Shown here piece by piece: positions 56,165 through 64,000 of a DNA stretch of 64,000 nucleotides. Made by a program: the position numbers and the translations under genes. Under the pieces are notes generated by a model. The model searched no databases, was not told the origin of the DNA, and saw only the letters and a list, made by a program, of their open reading frames with translations. Position 1 is the first letter of the stretch; each line of letters begins with the position of its first letter. Origin of the DNA: Gammaproteobacteria bacterium (GTDB lineage: Bacteria > Pseudomonadota > Gammaproteobacteria > Enterobacterales > Psychrobiaceae); NCBI GenBank assembly GCA_013214945.1, contig JABSRT010000023.1, positions 1 to 64,000 of the forward strand, in the 5' to 3' direction.

Positions 56165-56704
56165 TTACCACATTAAATCATCTGGGATTTGGAAGTCAGC
56201 GTATGGGTCTTCTTCATCAACAGTGACCGGTTGGTTGTCATTAAGCAATAATACATATTGGCTATCAACGCTTTGAATCTTTTGCACGGCTTGCGCAGCA
56301 ATGATGTAAATTTTAGTCTCGAACTGACAAATACCAATTCGACCCTTGGTTAAGGCGTTTTGATTAACTTCATTAACGTAGAGCGTTTTAACTTTTGAAT
56401 CTTGGACATAATTAAAAGAAAGCTCGCCCTGGTAATCAGTAATTTGTAGCTGTTCGAGCATCTGCTTCACATTGGCAATCTCTGATTTTCTATCAAGCTC
56501 AGCTTTAATGCTTTTATTTAAGACTAAGTCAGATTCAGCTTGTTGTTGTTTTTGTGCCGCTAGCGACTCTTGCAGCTCGCTTGATGCTTGAGTTTGGCCT
56601 TTACGAACGGCTTTGTTATTTTTACGCTTTTCACTGCGAATTTGTTTGGCATTTTGCTTGTTGGCAAGCCCAGCCTTGAGTAATTGTTCTTGTAGTGATG
56701 CCAT
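56165..56704 (-). CDS. DUF2058 protein (YaiL-like)
   Basis: This 179-residue protein has a basic N-terminal region (MASLQEQLLKAGLANKQNAK, then KRKNNKAVRKG), a Gln/Ala-rich helical stretch (about residues 40-75), and a C-terminal globular domain. The end is acidic (VDEEDPYADFQIPDDLMW), the mark of the DUF2058/YaiL family. Function is unknown; nucleoid or nucleic-acid association has been suggested only from the basic N-terminus. It is a single gene separated from nadD by 165 bp. Confidence 0.9.
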   Translation of the reverse strand: MASLQEQLLKAGLANKQNAKQIRSEKRKNNKAVRKGQTQASSELQESLAAQKQQQAESDLVLNKSIKAELDRKSEIANVKQMLEQLQITDYQGELSFNYVQDSKVKTLYVNEVNQNALTKGRIGICQFETKIYIIAAQAVQKIQSVDSQYVLLLNDNQPVTVDEEDPYADFQIPDDLMW

Positions 56705-56869
56705 GAGTATTGGTGGTCCATATTGAGGATTTATCGCAGCATCATACCAATGCCAAGGGGAAAGTGCTAGCCAAGTGCAAGGCGAGTTATTGGCTAGTAA
56801 CAGGCAAGTGTTAAAATGGGTTTATTACCGCATGGCTAAGTCGCTGTGTATCACCTAACGATTATCGGC

Positions 56870-57508
56870 TTAGCGGTATAATTGTTGCTGGTTGATGTAG
56901 CTAATAACATCCTGAGGCAATAAATACTGCGGACTTTTATTAGCCCCTATCAGTTGTTTTATTTGGCTTGAAGAAATAGCCAAGGGATAAGCTTCGTGAA
57001 TCATAATGCGGCCGCAAAGTTGTTGCTGAAGTTGGTCACTATGGCGACAGCGATGTTTCGCGACTAATTCGGCTATTTCGCCGGTCTGCGGCAGTTGCCA
57101 GCCTGGTCGTTGGCTCACCACAATATGGCATAACGAGAGCAACTCTTGCCACCGATGCCATTTAGGCAAACTCAGTAAAGAATCCATGCCCATTAAAAAG
57201 CACAGCGGCGTATCGGGCAGTTCTTGGCGCAGTGCTTGCAATGCTAAGACCGAATATGATTTGCCGTCGGTATTAAGCTCTCGGGTATCTATCTCTATAT
57301 TGGCACAATCGGCGGTGGCAAGCGTCAACATTTTCAGGCGTTGAACGTTGTTGGCACTGGGCTGTTTTTTGTGGGGCGGCACGCTATTTGGCATTAGATA
57401 GACATTGGCCAAGTTTAAATCTTGAGCAATGTCTAGTGCTGAGCGTAAATGACCAAAATGAATGGGATCGAAGGTACCACCCATGATGCCGACTGCTGGC
57501 GTTACCAT
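56870..57508 (-). CDS. nadD: Nicotinate-nucleotide adenylyltransferase NadD
   Basis: This 212-residue enzyme of the nucleotidyltransferase superfamily transfers AMP to nicotinate mononucleotide, giving deamido-NAD. It has the (H/T)xGH motif in GGTFDPIHFGHLRSA, the substrate region LMPNSVPPHKK and the C-terminal ISSSQIKQLI motif. The ATG at 57508 overlaps the end of holA by 7 nt (ATGGTAA), so translation is coupled. The following rsfS seen in many genomes is not adjacent here. Confidence 0.94.
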   Translation of the reverse strand: MVTPAVGIMGGTFDPIHFGHLRSALDIAQDLNLANVYLMPNSVPPHKKQPSANNVQRLKMLTLATADCANIEIDTRELNTDGKSYSVLALQALRQELPDTPLCFLMGMDSLLSLPKWHRWQELLSLCHIVVSQRPGWQLPQTGEIAELVAKHRCRHSDQLQQQLCGRIMIHEAYPLAISSSQIKQLIGANKSPQYLLPQDVISYINQQQLYR

Positions 57509-58524
57509 CGTTGCAGCAATCGAGTATCGGCTTGAGAATAAACTAAAACTAGCTCGGTTAACAACGGCCAAGGCAGGCTAAAATTAATCTTAATCTCAAG
57601 GTCTATTTGTGCTAATAATTGGGCTATTTTCAACAAATGCTGTGCTGATAGTCGCTGCAGTGCATTTTGGTATAAATTTTGACGTGATTGCCAAATCCGT
57701 GCTTGCTGATATATTTTAGCTAACGACTGTTTTTGTTGTTGCTGCTGGTGTAATTGCTGTAACAGTTCGAACTCTTTATTAAAGGCCCAAAAAATAAGTT
57801 GTGGCTCGACGGCTTGCTGTTTCAGATGATTTAAAATCGCCAATGCTTTGTTAGCGCTGCCGTTAAGTAAAGCGTCTTGCAACTCAAACAGACTATAGCG
57901 TGCTTGATTAGTGGTGCGTTGCTTTAGGGTAGCAAGGTCGATTTGTTGTTGGCCAAGTTGTAATGACAGCTTTTCCAATTCTTGATCTGCTGCTAATAAA
58001 TTACCTTCGAACAGTCGGCTAAATTGAGCCTGGGCATCAGGGGTTAAATTTAACCGGTGATGACTTAATCTGCGGTTAACCCAGTGATTAAATGCTTGAC
58101 CTTGCGGTTGATTTATGACGACGAACAGTCCAGCTTGGCTTAATTGCTTAAACCATTTAGCTTTTTGAACATCTTGTCCGGCTTTGGGGCCGTGAATCAA
58201 CAAGATAGTATCGGGGCTGGCATTCTCAATAAAAGAGATCAGGGCTTTACTGCCATCTTGGCCGGGTTTTATGGTGGTTAATTCTAATTCTATTAATTGA
58301 CGACTGCTAAATAGCGATAGATTTTGACCGGCCTGGGTTAACTCGTTCCAGCTAAATCCGGGTTGTTGACTTAAGCAGATCCTTTCGCTAAATCCAGCAT
58401 TGTCACAGGCTTGACGGATGTCACTGAGCGCTTCTTTTTTTTGGAGCGGTTCATCGCCAAAGACCAGATAACATGGGACCAACTGTTTTAGTTGGTTAGC
58501 CAATTGATTGGCGTATATTTGCAT
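57502..58524 (-). CDS. holA: DNA polymerase III delta subunit HolA
   Basis: This 340-residue clamp-loader subunit opens the beta ring. It has a degenerate AAA+ fold (LVPCYLVFGDEPLQKKEAL at the N-terminus, DTILLIHGPKAG) and the helical collar (YSLFELQDALLNGSANKALAIL). No functional Walker motif is expected in this family. It lies downstream of lptE and leuS, in the conserved leuS-lptE-holA-nadD order. The ribosome-binding site is weak. Confidence 0.94.
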   Translation of the reverse strand: MQIYANQLANQLKQLVPCYLVFGDEPLQKKEALSDIRQACDNAGFSERICLSQQPGFSWNELTQAGQNLSLFSSRQLIELELTTIKPGQDGSKALISFIENASPDTILLIHGPKAGQDVQKAKWFKQLSQAGLFVVINQPQGQAFNHWVNRRLSHHRLNLTPDAQAQFSRLFEGNLLAADQELEKLSLQLGQQQIDLATLKQRTTNQARYSLFELQDALLNGSANKALAILNHLKQQAVEPQLIFWAFNKEFELLQQLHQQQQQKQSLAKIYQQARIWQSRQNLYQNALQRLSAQHLLKIAQLLAQIDLEIKINFSLPWPLLTELVLVYSQADTRLLQRW

Positions 58525-58535
58525 GATTTATTACT

Positions 58536-59030
58536 TTAGTTTACTTGTTTGATACGGCTGAGCTGGCGCACGATTTGTTCGGCGGCTTGAGCCCGCATTT
58601 CGGTCTTAATGAGTGCCATTTCACGGCTTTTCGCTTGCGCTGATTGTGGATCGTCCAGATAATCTCGGCGCATCTGAATTGAAAACTGCTGTGGTGGTTG
58701 TCGTGGCAATATTAATTGATAGTTGACGCTATATGTTAGCTCGTATTCAGCAACCTGACCCGATGAAAATAACGAAAGCGTACTACTCGTTAATGAATCT
58801 GATGATAATTTCAAGATTGGCAGAGACGGATCATCGATTAATGCGACTTGATAGCGACGTAATTTAGTGGTGACTAACCGAGTTAATTCGCCGTATTGAT
58901 CACTGCTTTGCAATTTCAATTGTTTTAAATTGTTGGGTAATTGGTAATTACCTTGGAGTTTAAAGCCACAACCTTGGATAATTAAGCTAAGGAGTAATGT
59001 AACTACTAGGTGGGATAACTTTATTTTCAT
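58536..59030 (-). CDS. lptE: LPS-assembly lipoprotein LptE
   Basis: This 164-residue outer membrane lipoprotein plugs the LptD barrel and is essential for LPS export. The signal peptide ends at a lipobox (LIIQGC, Cys21). The mature protein starts GFKLQGNYQLPNNLKQLKLQ, the typical LptE start, and contains the YELTYSVNYQLILP strand region and a C-terminal helix (AEQIVRQLSRIKQ). It lies between leuS and holA. A hairpin in the 85-bp gap after leuS may reduce read-through. Confidence 0.93.
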   Translation of the reverse strand: MKIKLSHLVVTLLLSLIIQGCGFKLQGNYQLPNNLKQLKLQSSDQYGELTRLVTTKLRRYQVALIDDPSLPILKLSSDSLTSSTLSLFSSGQVAEYELTYSVNYQLILPRQPPQQFSIQMRRDYLDDPQSAQAKSREMALIKTEMRAQAAEQIVRQLSRIKQVN

Positions 59031-59056
59031 TGCTTAGTAACCTCAAAAAATAACAA

Positions 59057-59087
59057 GGCCAGCACAGTAGTAAATACCGTGCTAGCC
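59057..59087 (-). terminator. Attenuator-like hairpin between leuS and lptE
   Basis: GGCCAGCAC (59057-59065) and GTGCTAGCC (59079-59087) pair with one mismatch around a 13-nt loop. On the minus strand a T-rich tract follows. This may partly terminate after leuS and set lower lptE expression. Confidence 0.4.
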
Positions 59088-59115
59088 CTAGATTTACTGG
59101 TTAAATTTTAATCGC

Positions 59116-61704
59116 TTAATTAGCAACGATATTAACTAGTTTGCCCGGGATATAAATGACTTTACGCACGGTTTTGTCCGCCGTAAAGCGCAGCACCAAT
59201 TCGTTACTTAGTGCTAGTTGTTCCACTTCATCTTTAGCAATGTCTGCAGCAACAGTAAGTTTGGCGCGAACTTTACCGTTTACTTGCACGATAATTAACT
59301 TAGATTGTTCAACTAAAGCCTCTTGGTCAACAATTGGCCATGGCGCGAAGTCTAAGCTATCACTGTGGCCAAGTTCTTGCCATAACTGATAACAGATGTG
59401 CGGCACAATAGGAGAAAGCATTTTAACGATAGCGTTAAGTGCTTCACCCATGATCGCGCGATCTTGCTCATCTTTATTATCTGCTTTATACAGGTTGTTA
59501 ACCAATTCCATTACCGCAGCAATCGCAGTATTAAAGGTTTGGCGACGACCTATATCATCAGACACTTTAGCAATGGTTTTATGCAAGGTACGACGTAAAT
59601 CTTGCTGTTTAGCCGTTAGTTTCGCGGTATCTAGTGCTGGAGTCGCACCTTGCTCCGTATGATTAAAGGCTAAGCGCCACACGCGGTTTAGGAAGCGATG
59701 TGCCCCTTCAACAGCTGAGTCGACCCATTCTAAAGTTTGCTCAGCAGGCGCGGCAAACATGATAAATAAACGCACGGTATCGGCGCCATACTTATCAATC
59801 ATTACCTGTGGATCAATGCCGTTGTTTTTAGACTTAGACATCTTGCTCATACCCGCGAACATGATGCTATCACCGGTTGAAATTTGGGTTGCCGACAGGA
59901 TCTTGCCCTTGTCGTCTGTTTCTGTCTTGACATCGTCAAGTAAGATCCAAGCTTTAGTACCTTTGTCGTCTATCTTGTAGAACGCATTAGATAACACCAT
60001 GCCTTGGGTTAGCAGACGTTTGAACGGTTCGTTTGAGTCAACTAAACCTGAATCACGCAACAATTTGTGGAAGAAACGGGCGTACAATAGATGTAAAATT
60101 GCGTGTTCGATGCCGCCAATGTATTGATCAACAGGTAGCCAATGGTTGGCTTTAGCTGGATCTAACATCGCGTCATTGCCTGGCGAGGTATAACGGGCGT
60201 AATACCAGCTCGATTCCATAAAGGTATCAAAGGTATCCGTTTCGTGTAATGCCGGCTGGCCTTGATAAGTGGTTTTTGCCCACTCGAGATCGGCTTTAAT
60301 TGGCGAGTTAATGCCATCCATTACAACGTCTTCAGGCAGTAATACAGGTAGTTGATCTTCAGGTACCGGTACAACTTCGCCATTTTCAAGGTGCAGCATT
60401 GGAATAGGCGTGCCCCAGTAACGTTGACGCGAAACGCCCCAGTCACGTAAGCGGTAGTTTACAGTTTTGTTGCCTTTACTGATTTTTTCTAACGCGCTGG
60501 CGATAGCATCAACTGCTTCGTCTGAAGTTAGGCCATTAAACTCGCCAGAGTTAAATAACTTACCTTTTTCAGTGTACGCTTCATTACTGATGTCAACTTG
60601 GCTTTCGTCGCTGTCACTTGGGTAAATTACCGCTTCAATATCAAGCGCATACTTAGTCGCGAATTCAAAGTCACGTTGGTCGTGACCCGGTACAGCCATC
60701 ACTGCGCCTGAACCGTAATCAGCTAATACGAAGTTAGCAATCCAGATTGGCACTTCACGGCCAGTGAGTGGATGAATAGCAAAGAAACCGGTCGCAATGC
60801 CTTTCTTTTCCATCGTCGCAAGTTCAGCTTCAGCGACCTTAGTCGTTTTACACTCTTGCACAAAATCTGCAATCGCAGGGTTAGTTTTTGCCGCTTCAAG
60901 CGCTAGTGGGTGCTGAGCAGCGATACCAACATAGGTTACGCCCATTAACGTATCTGGACGTGTGGTGTAAACAGACAGGTTATCAGTGCGATCTTTTAAG
61001 TCGAACGTTAAGTCAACCCCTTCAGAGCGACCAATCCAGTTGCGCTGCATCGTTTTAACTTTTTCAGGCCACTGATCTAACTCGTCTAAATCGTCTAATA
61101 ATTCTTGCGCGTAACGGGTAATTCGCACGAACCACTGTGGAATTTCTTTACGCTCAACCACGGTATCACAGCGCCAACAACAGCCATCGATAACTTGCTC
61201 GTTCGCCAACACGGTTTGATCATGAGGACACCAGTTAACGGCTGAAGTCTTTTTATAAACCATGTCTTTCTTGAAAAGCTCAGTAAAGAACCATTGTTCC
61301 CAGCGGTAGTAATCAGGCTTACAGGTCGCAAATTCACGATCCCAGTCATAACCAAAACCTAAACGACGTAATTGATCGTTCATGTAATCGATGTTTTCGT
61401 AAGTCCATTTAGCTGGGGCTGTTTTATTGTTGATTGCCGCATTTTCAGCAGGCAGACCAAAAGCATCCCAACCCATAGGTTGCAGCACGTTTTTGCCCTG
61501 CATTCTCTGGTAACGCGCGATCACATCACCAATGGTGTAGTTACGTACGTGACCCATGTGCAGGCGACCGCTCGGGTAAGGAAACATCGACAAACAATAA
61601 AACTTTTCTTTATCGTCGCGCTCTGTTGCTTTAAATGTTTGATTATCTACCCAAAACTTTTGTGCTTGGGGCTCTATACTTGATGGGATATACTGCTCTT
61701 GCAT
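59116..61704 (-). CDS. leuS: Leucyl-tRNA synthetase
   Basis: This 862-residue class Ia synthetase is full length. It shows the HIGH motif as HMGH ([14 protein letters not shown], about residues 50-55), the CP1 editing domain (about 225-420, including TTRPDTLMG), the KMSKS loop (KMSKSKNNG, about 620) and the C-terminal anticodon-binding and appended domains. Zn-finger-like CCWRCDTV occurs near 170. CAGG precedes the ATG. It begins the leuS-lptE-holA-nadD operon and is divergent from ybeL, as in E. coli. Confidence 0.97.
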   Translation of the reverse strand: MQEQYIPSSIEPQAQKFWVDNQTFKATERDDKEKFYCLSMFPYPSGRLHMGHVRNYTIGDVIARYQRMQGKNVLQPMGWDAFGLPAENAAINNKTAPAKWTYENIDYMNDQLRRLGFGYDWDREFATCKPDYYRWEQWFFTELFKKDMVYKKTSAVNWCPHDQTVLANEQVIDGCCWRCDTVVERKEIPQWFVRITRYAQELLDDLDELDQWPEKVKTMQRNWIGRSEGVDLTFDLKDRTDNLSVYTTRPDTLMGVTYVGIAAQHPLALEAAKTNPAIADFVQECKTTKVAEAELATMEKKGIATGFFAIHPLTGREVPIWIANFVLADYGSGAVMAVPGHDQRDFEFATKYALDIEAVIYPSDSDESQVDISNEAYTEKGKLFNSGEFNGLTSDEAVDAIASALEKISKGNKTVNYRLRDWGVSRQRYWGTPIPMLHLENGEVVPVPEDQLPVLLPEDVVMDGINSPIKADLEWAKTTYQGQPALHETDTFDTFMESSWYYARYTSPGNDAMLDPAKANHWLPVDQYIGGIEHAILHLLYARFFHKLLRDSGLVDSNEPFKRLLTQGMVLSNAFYKIDDKGTKAWILLDDVKTETDDKGKILSATQISTGDSIMFAGMSKMSKSKNNGIDPQVMIDKYGADTVRLFIMFAAPAEQTLEWVDSAVEGAHRFLNRVWRLAFNHTEQGATPALDTAKLTAKQQDLRRTLHKTIAKVSDDIGRRQTFNTAIAAVMELVNNLYKADNKDEQDRAIMGEALNAIVKMLSPIVPHICYQLWQELGHSDSLDFAPWPIVDQEALVEQSKLIIVQVNGKVRAKLTVAADIAKDEVEQLALSNELVLRFTADKTVRKVIYIPGKLVNIVAN

Positions 61705-61837
61705 GCAATTAAACCTGGAATTATTTAAAATTAGAAAAAGAATACTTTTTTGATCTGCATAGAATACATCACGAGACTATGATGCAACAATAGTTAGTTG
61801 CTATAGTTAATGATATTTATTGTTCAAGGGGTACTTT

Positions 61838-62341
61838 ATGGTGACAGTCAATAATAATTCAGCTGTATTTAAAGAGGGATACCACAAGTTACTGCAACTA
61901 TTACAGCAGCGTTGGCAACAACAACCTGATCAACACGATATTAATGATTTTGTTGCGCAGGGCATGGTTGCTTATCGTTATGCTAGTGATATTAGCGAAC
62001 AACAACTCAATGAGATAGAGCAGCAATTACGTGATGATTTAACGGCATTTGTTGCTGCAAAGTCTCATCAGTCAGGGGCTAGTTCGCAATCTCCAGAACT
62101 GCTCGCGATGCAAGAAACGCTCTGGCAATGGCTGTGGCAAATCAGTGATAACAGTCAGGTTGAATGGCAGGGAGTCGCCGACGATTTGCAGCATCATGGT
62201 ATTTACCAAAGTGGCGAAATGGTCGGGCTAGGCCGATTAGAGTGTAAAAAGTGCCAGCATCAGTTATTTTATTATCACCCAGATATTCTGCCAACCTGTT
62301 CCGATTGCAATAACGATACCTTTATTCGCCAGCCATTGTAA
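61838..62341 (+). CDS. ybeL: Zinc-ribbon protein YbeL (DUF1451)
   Basis: This 167-residue cytosolic protein has a helical N-terminal part (about 1-110) and a C-terminal zinc ribbon with two Cys pairs (CKKC and CSDC). The block GEMVGLGRLECKKCQHQLFY is typical of the DUF1451/YbeL family, whose function is unknown. The ATG at 61838 has AAGGGG 7 nt upstream, and an in-frame TTG extension is not used. It is divergent from leuS, the same neighbour as in E. coli, and convergent with lnt. Confidence 0.88.
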   Translation: MVTVNNNSAVFKEGYHKLLQLLQQRWQQQPDQHDINDFVAQGMVAYRYASDISEQQLNEIEQQLRDDLTAFVAAKSHQSGASSQSPELLAMQETLWQWLWQISDNSQVEWQGVADDLQHHGIYQSGEMVGLGRLECKKCQHQLFYYHPDILPTCSDCNNDTFIRQPL

Positions 62342-62350
62342 TTGGCTGGC
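62328..62350. terminator. Terminator-like hairpin between ybeL and lnt
   Basis: GCCAGCCA (62328-62335) and TGGCTGGC (62343-62350) form an 8-bp GC-rich stem that overlaps the ybeL stop codon, between convergent genes. No strong T-tract follows. Confidence 0.5.
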
Positions 62351-62374
62351 TTAATACGCTAGTGCAGCGGCTTA

Positions 62375-63958
62375 TCATTTATCGATGGTGAGTCGCCGAT
62401 AACCTATGCCCAGTAATAACAAGCTGCAAAGTGCGATGATTGGCCACTGGCCCCAGCGGTAAAAATAGGTTTGTCCGCTCACTAGCGGTACCTCGCTGCG
62501 TAAAATTCCTTGTTCGAATTGGGGTAATCGCGCAATGATGGTGCCGTGGGTATTAACAATTGCAGTGATCCCGTTGTTGGTAACGCGTACCACAGGGCGG
62601 CCCAATTCAATCGCGCGCATTTGGGCGATTTGCATGTGTTGATGCGGTCCAATCGAGCGACCAAACCAAGCATCATTTGAGACGGTTAAAATAAAATCAG
62701 TTTGTGGTGTCATATTGGCTCGAACCAATTCTGGGAAGGCAATTTCATAGCAAATAGCAGCCGCTATTTGGTAACCGAGTGCTTGCAGGTTTGGTTGGGC
62801 ACTACTACCACGATGAAACGACGACATTGGTAGATTAAATAATGGTGCCAAAGGGCGCAGTAAAGCTTCAAATGGCACAAACTCACCGATTGGCAATAAC
62901 TGCTGTTTATAGTATCTGTTACTGTGTTGCGGCTGATAATCACCGCTTGGCTGAACCTTTTTGTGAGCATTGCCTAAGGTCACTAACGAATTATAATATT
63001 GACTCGATTGCGACAGTGCTACGCCGTCTGGTGACTGGCGCGAAATTAAACCAGTAATAATCGCACTGTCATTAAAGTTCGCCGTTTTATCCATTAAATG
63101 GAGATAATCACTGACCCAATCTTCAACGGCAGGCATCGCGGCTTCGGGCCATATAATAATATCGGCCGCAAAACTTTCTCGGGTTAAATCCATGTAACGG
63201 ATAATAGTTGGCCACATTTGATCTTGTTGCCATTTGGCGCTTTGCTCAATATTACCTTGAACCAAAGCTACGCTAATGCTGTCTTCACTTTGATCAATAT
63301 TCGAGATCTGATTAAGGCCGGTTGCGATTAATAGCGTTACAACCAAACCGATAGTGACCGCTAAGTTACGCTTTATCACTAAGCTGGCTGTGAACGTTGC
63401 GACGAGGCAAATAAGCAGGGTTAAACCGATGGCGCCAATGGTTGCAGCATTATTACTAAAGATCCCCTCAGTTTGGCTGTAACCTAGCCATAACCATGGG
63501 AACCCGGTTAGTACTGTGCCGCGGGCGACTTCAGATAACACCCACAAACTCGAAAACAGAAAAGCATTACTAAGCGCATTGGTTGATTTTAGGCGGCAAA
63601 ACAAATAGCAGGTCAGGGCGCTAAAAAAGGCTAAATACAGAGATAGCAGTAACATTAAGCCCAGTGATACGATTAAAGGCAGGCCACCAAAGCTATCGAT
63701 TGAGACATGAACCCAGCGAAGACCAAAACTAAACAAACCACTGCCAAAACTCAAACCTAGCCAAAAACACGACTTGGCTGACAGTTTGTCATTTAATGAT
63801 AAGCTGGCATAAAATATTGCCAGAGATAGCGGGGCTAACCATTGGTAGTCGTATGGGGCAAAACTTAAGTGGGTTAAGGCGCCGCAAACAAAGGCGGTAA
63901 CTAACAAGATAAAAAAACGCCCGGTTAGGGCGTTTTTAAGCAGTGATAAAGGGTTCAA
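62375..63958 (-). CDS. lnt: Apolipoprotein N-acyltransferase Lnt
   Basis: This 527-residue inner membrane enzyme adds the third acyl chain to lipoproteins. It has six to seven membrane helices in the N-terminal half and a periplasmic nitrilase-like domain (about 220-480), whose catalytic triad is Glu in WPEAAMP, Lys in YYKQQLLPIGEFVPFE and Cys in AAICYEIAFPE. A final helix lies near 500. Translation begins at TTG (63958), with AGGGAAG about 10 nt upstream; no better ATG exists nearby. It follows what is probably corC by 7 nt. Confidence 0.94.
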   Translation of the reverse strand: MNPLSLLKNALTGRFFILLVTAFVCGALTHLSFAPYDYQWLAPLSLAIFYASLSLNDKLSAKSCFWLGLSFGSGLFSFGLRWVHVSIDSFGGLPLIVSLGLMLLLSLYLAFFSALTCYLFCRLKSTNALSNAFLFSSLWVLSEVARGTVLTGFPWLWLGYSQTEGIFSNNAATIGAIGLTLLICLVATFTASLVIKRNLAVTIGLVVTLLIATGLNQISNIDQSEDSISVALVQGNIEQSAKWQQDQMWPTIIRYMDLTRESFAADIIIWPEAAMPAVEDWVSDYLHLMDKTANFNDSAIITGLISRQSPDGVALSQSSQYYNSLVTLGNAHKKVQPSGDYQPQHSNRYYKQQLLPIGEFVPFEALLRPLAPLFNLPMSSFHRGSSAQPNLQALGYQIAAAICYEIAFPELVRANMTPQTDFILTVSNDAWFGRSIGPHQHMQIAQMRAIELGRPVVRVTNNGITAIVNTHGTIIARLPQFEQGILRSEVPLVSGQTYFYRWGQWPIIALCSLLLLGIGYRRLTIDK

Positions 63959-63965
63959 CGTCGGA

Positions 63966-64000
63966 TTACTTCCCTTGTGATAAATTTCGCGTTACCAGCT
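63966..64000 (-). pseudogene. Partial CDS at window edge, probably the end of corC
   Basis: One minus-strand frame running in from the window edge encodes LVTRNLSQGK and stops at 63966-63968, 7 nt before the lnt start. In most gammaproteobacteria the gene preceding lnt is corC, a CBS-domain Mg/Co efflux protein. Only about 10 codons are visible, so the identity is inferred from position alone. It is cut by the window and is not necessarily broken. Confidence 0.35.

Overview
The window is chromosomal DNA from a marine-type gammaproteobacterium, most likely in the Alteromonadales near Shewanella, Psychrobium or Ferrimonas. This is inferred from gene content and order: aat-bpt-infA beside clpS-clpA and cspD; trxB-ald-lrp-ftsK-lolA-rarA-crcB-serS; barA divergent from rlmD-relA; lnt / ybeL / leuS-lptE-holA-nadD; and a VC_2705-type symporter with its DUF4212 subunit. 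Base composition looks moderately AT-rich by eye. No prophage, insertion sequence, CRISPR array, plasmid gene or rRNA operon was found. Most of the 64 kb is ordinary core genome, and I do not claim an undescribed multi-gene system.

Layout. 0.4-3.7 kb: a Tim44-like membrane protein, trmL and an acuR-acuI acrylyl-CoA detoxification pair with two nearly identical operators. 3.9-7.2 kb: a four-gene basic amino acid ABC importer behind a good ARG-box pair. 7.6-11.2 kb: an unrecognised 385-residue protein and two glycosyltransferases of the kinds associated with exosortase/PEP-CTERM exopolysaccharide loci. 11.3-20.9 kb: folX, an AI-2E family exporter, a methyltransferase, a Pmp3 peptide, an aminotransferase, a DUF1285 protein, a GGDEF-EAL protein, an amino acid dehydrogenase and the ribosomal oxygenase roxA. 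21-25 kb: purB, hflD, mnmA and rluE, all on the minus strand. 25.3-30.2 kb: a compact N-degron proteolysis locus (cspD, clpS, clpA, infA, bpt, aat). 30.3-40.5 kb: trxB, ald, lrp, ftsK, lolA, rarA, crcB, serS and a 39-codon small membrane ORF ending just before the serS terminator. 40.6-50.4 kb: a small excisionase-type HTH protein, an NSS transporter, efpL, yjaG-barA, rlmD and relA. 50.4-54.2 kb: a SEC-C protein, a MerR-controlled cation transporter and a two-part sodium:solute symporter. 54.5-56.1 kb: a diguanylate cyclase, a six-copy 13-bp tandem repeat and tRNA-Arg/tRNA-Ser. 56.2-64 kb: DUF2058, nadD-holA-lptE-leuS, ybeL, lnt and the probable last codons of corC.

Functional links. Aat and Bpt attach primary destabilising residues, ClpS recognises them and ClpA unfolds the substrate, so one neighbourhood holds the whole N-degron route apart from clpP. 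BarA, RelA and two c-di-GMP enzymes provide global signalling. Lrp is divergent from ald, an arrangement that suggests control by amino acid status. Several start codons were chosen from ribosome-binding sites, including TTG or GTG starts for ftsK, lnt, the AI-2E family gene, rarA, the NSS transporter and the unknown 7.6-kb gene. All family calls come from reading the sequence and from memory; no database search was run.
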